Assembly (NCBI RefSeq): GCF_022763245.1
Contig: NZ_JALEGV010000032.1
Location: 1-64,000, forward strand
DNA length: 64,000 nt
Origin: Oricola sp.
Lineage (GTDB): Bacteria; Pseudomonadota; Alphaproteobacteria; Rhizobiales; Rhizobiaceae
Direction of reading: 5' to 3'
Shown here: positions 63,011 to 64,000 of the stretch, one piece after another
Layout of the letters: each line of letters starts with the position of its first letter
Numbering within the stretch: the first letter of the stretch is position 1
The notes under the pieces: model-generated
Databases searched by the model: none
Told to the model about the DNA's origin: nothing
Seen by the model: only the letters and a program-made list of their open reading frames with translations
Position numbers and translations under genes: made by a program

Positions 63011-63195
63011 GCGACGACACGTTCGATGTCGAGGCGATGATCGATGCGATGGCCGCCTTTCTCGACCTGCCCGTGGAAGAGTCCTACCGGCCCGGCATCG
63101 CCGGCCACCTGACGGTCGCGCGCGCCATCGCCGCCGACGTCCTGTCTTTCGACACGTCCGACGAGGCGGAACCGGCGCCGGTGTTCCGCACATGA
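63007..63195 (+). CDS. AtzG/HpxX-like small subunit (DUF4089)
   Basis: A 62-residue acidic protein. The core [20 protein letters not shown], then [22 protein letters not shown] (given in two parts), is the AtzG/DUF4089 pattern: a small partner that forms a GatCA-like complex with AtzE. It overlaps both neighbours by ATGA junctions (63007 and 63192), the expected arrangement for tightly coupled complex partners. Easily missed because of its size. Confidence 0.85.
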   Translation: MSDDTFDVEAMIDAMAAFLDLPVEESYRPGIAGHLTVARAIAADVLSFDTSDEAEPAPVFRT

Positions 63196-64000
63196 TAGCC
63201 ATCACTGACATGACCGGCGCGCAGATCGCGGCGGCCGTCAAGGGCGGACGCCTGACCGCGCGCGCGGTCGCGGAGGCCTTCCTGGCGCGCACCGAAGCGC
63301 TGAACCCGCATCTGGGCGCATTCACCGCGATCACCACGGACCGGGCCCTGGGCAAGGCCGACGCCGTCGATGCGCAGATCGCCGCCGGTGGCGATCCGGG
63401 GCCGCTCGCCGGCGTGCCTTTCGCGGTCAAGAACCTGTTCGACGTGAAGGGCATTTCGACGCTCGCCGGCTCGAAGATCAACCGGGATCTGCCGCCGGCC
63501 GATGAAGACGCGGCGCTGGTGGAACGCATGGAAGCGGCGGGCGCTGTCCTCACAGGCGCGCTCAATATGGGTGAATATGCCTATGATTTCACGGGACAAA
63601 ACGCCCATGACGGACCGTCGCGCAATCCGCATGATCCAGATTACATGTCCGGCGGGTCGTCGGGCGGTTCGGGCACGGCCACGGCGGCCGGCATGGTTCC
63701 GATCACGCTTGGCTCAGACACCAACGGCTCCATCCGGGTGCCCTCGTCGCTGTGCGGTCTGTTCGGCCTGAAGCCGACCTATGGCCGGCTGTCGCGCGCC
63801 CGGACCTTTCCCTTCGTCGCCAGCCTCGATCACCTTGGACCGATCGCCCGGTCGGTGAGCGATCTGGCGCTCGCCTATGACGCGATGCAGGGGCCGGACA
63901 CGGAAGATCCCGCCTGCACCGATCGTACGCCGGAACCGGTGGCGGCGAACCTAGAGGCCGGCGCGGACAGCGTGCGTGTCGCGCGTGCGGGCGGCTATTT
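63192..64000 (+). CDS. AtzE-like amidase (1-carboxybiuret hydrolase subunit A-like), partial
   Basis: The first 269 residues of an amidase signature enzyme; the rest lies beyond the window. The Ser-cisSer-Lys triad is complete: Lys80 (PFAVKNLFD), the cis-serine near 156 (GGSSGGSGTA) and nucleophile Ser180 (DTNGSIRVP). The N-terminal helices IAAAVKGGRLTARAVAEAFL are where AtzG docks in the known complex. With AtzG and BiuH upstream, hydrolysis of 1-carboxybiuret to urea dicarboxylate is the best guess; HpxY-type oxalurate chemistry is the alternative. Confidence 0.87.
   Translation, partial: MIAITDMTGAQIAAAVKGGRLTARAVAEAFLARTEALNPHLGAFTAITTDRALGKADAVDAQIAAGGDPGPLAGVPFAVKNLFDVKGISTLAGSKINRDLPPADEDAALVERMEAAGAVLTGALNMGEYAYDFTGQNAHDGPSRNPHDPDYMSGGSSGGSGTATAAGMVPITLGSDTNGSIRVPSSLCGLFGLKPTYGRLSRARTFPFVASLDHLGPIARSVSDLALAYDAMQGPDTEDPACTDRTPEPVAANLEAGADSVRVARAGGY

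Noticed and set aside
1-64000. Mobile element or genomic island boundaries
   Set aside because: No transposase, integrase, tRNA-flanked junction or long direct repeats were found; only the autotransporter region shows a modest composition shift.

Overview
The window is GC-rich chromosomal-type DNA from an alphaproteobacterium, most likely a Hyphomicrobiales (Rhizobiales) species. This rests on dense TRAP and ABC uptake operons with adjacent GntR/LysR regulators, an IalB-family protein, a rhizobial-type biuret hydrolase, and the codon and GC style throughout. It is about 90 percent coding. I see no rRNA, tRNA, CRISPR array, insertion sequence or phage gene.

Layout. (1) 1-4199, minus strand: a sugar-acid operon (SMP-30 lactonase, IlvD/Edd dehydratase, RraA-like protein, truncated ketoglutarate-semialdehyde dehydrogenase). 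It is divergent from a TRAP transporter plus GntR regulator (4349-7879). (2) 7900-13423: a second TRAP transporter divergent from GntR-kduI-kduD, a uronate/pectin locus, with a tandem palindromic operator between them. (3) 13499-25147: a nitrogen-compound region with a Ggt/HpxW-like hydrolase, amidase, HpxZ/AtzH-like protein, isochorismatase-fold hydrolase and cupin. A LysR regulator follows, then a PotABCD-like ABC importer whose two permeases are fused, a CocE-type hydrolase and a creatininase. (4) 25443-35705: dienelactone hydrolase, a TAXI-TRAP transporter with its LysR, and a gallate-dioxygenase-like enzyme with another LysR and a third DctPQM TRAP system. (5) 35969-46579: an envelope/surface block with a caspase-PAN protein, a secreted GH3, an OmpA-like protein, a 1358-residue autotransporter, a TIGR03032 protein, IalB and an Asp/Asn hydroxylase-family protein. 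(6) 46612-53008: LysR plus a complete distal valine catabolism operon (mmsA, isobutyryl-CoA dehydrogenase, 3-hydroxyisobutyryl-CoA hydrolase, mmsB, enoyl-CoA hydratase). (7) 53023-64000: ribokinase, then 8-oxoguanine deaminase and a tight operon with a BMP-type nucleoside ABC importer, formamidase, biuret hydrolase, a second cysteine hydrolase, an AtzG-like small subunit and an AtzE-like amidase cut by the window end.

The theme is scavenging. Each uptake system sits beside the enzymes for its presumed substrate and a local regulator. The two parts I find most worth pursuing are the right-hand operon and the surface block. The right-hand operon combines purine deamination, formamide hydrolysis and biuret/carboxybiuret hydrolysis behind a nucleoside-type importer, with no ring-opening enzyme visible. 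The surface block has a cysteine-free, almost lysine-free, Asp/Asn-rich repeat autotransporter encoded near a predicted Asp/Asn beta-hydroxylase.
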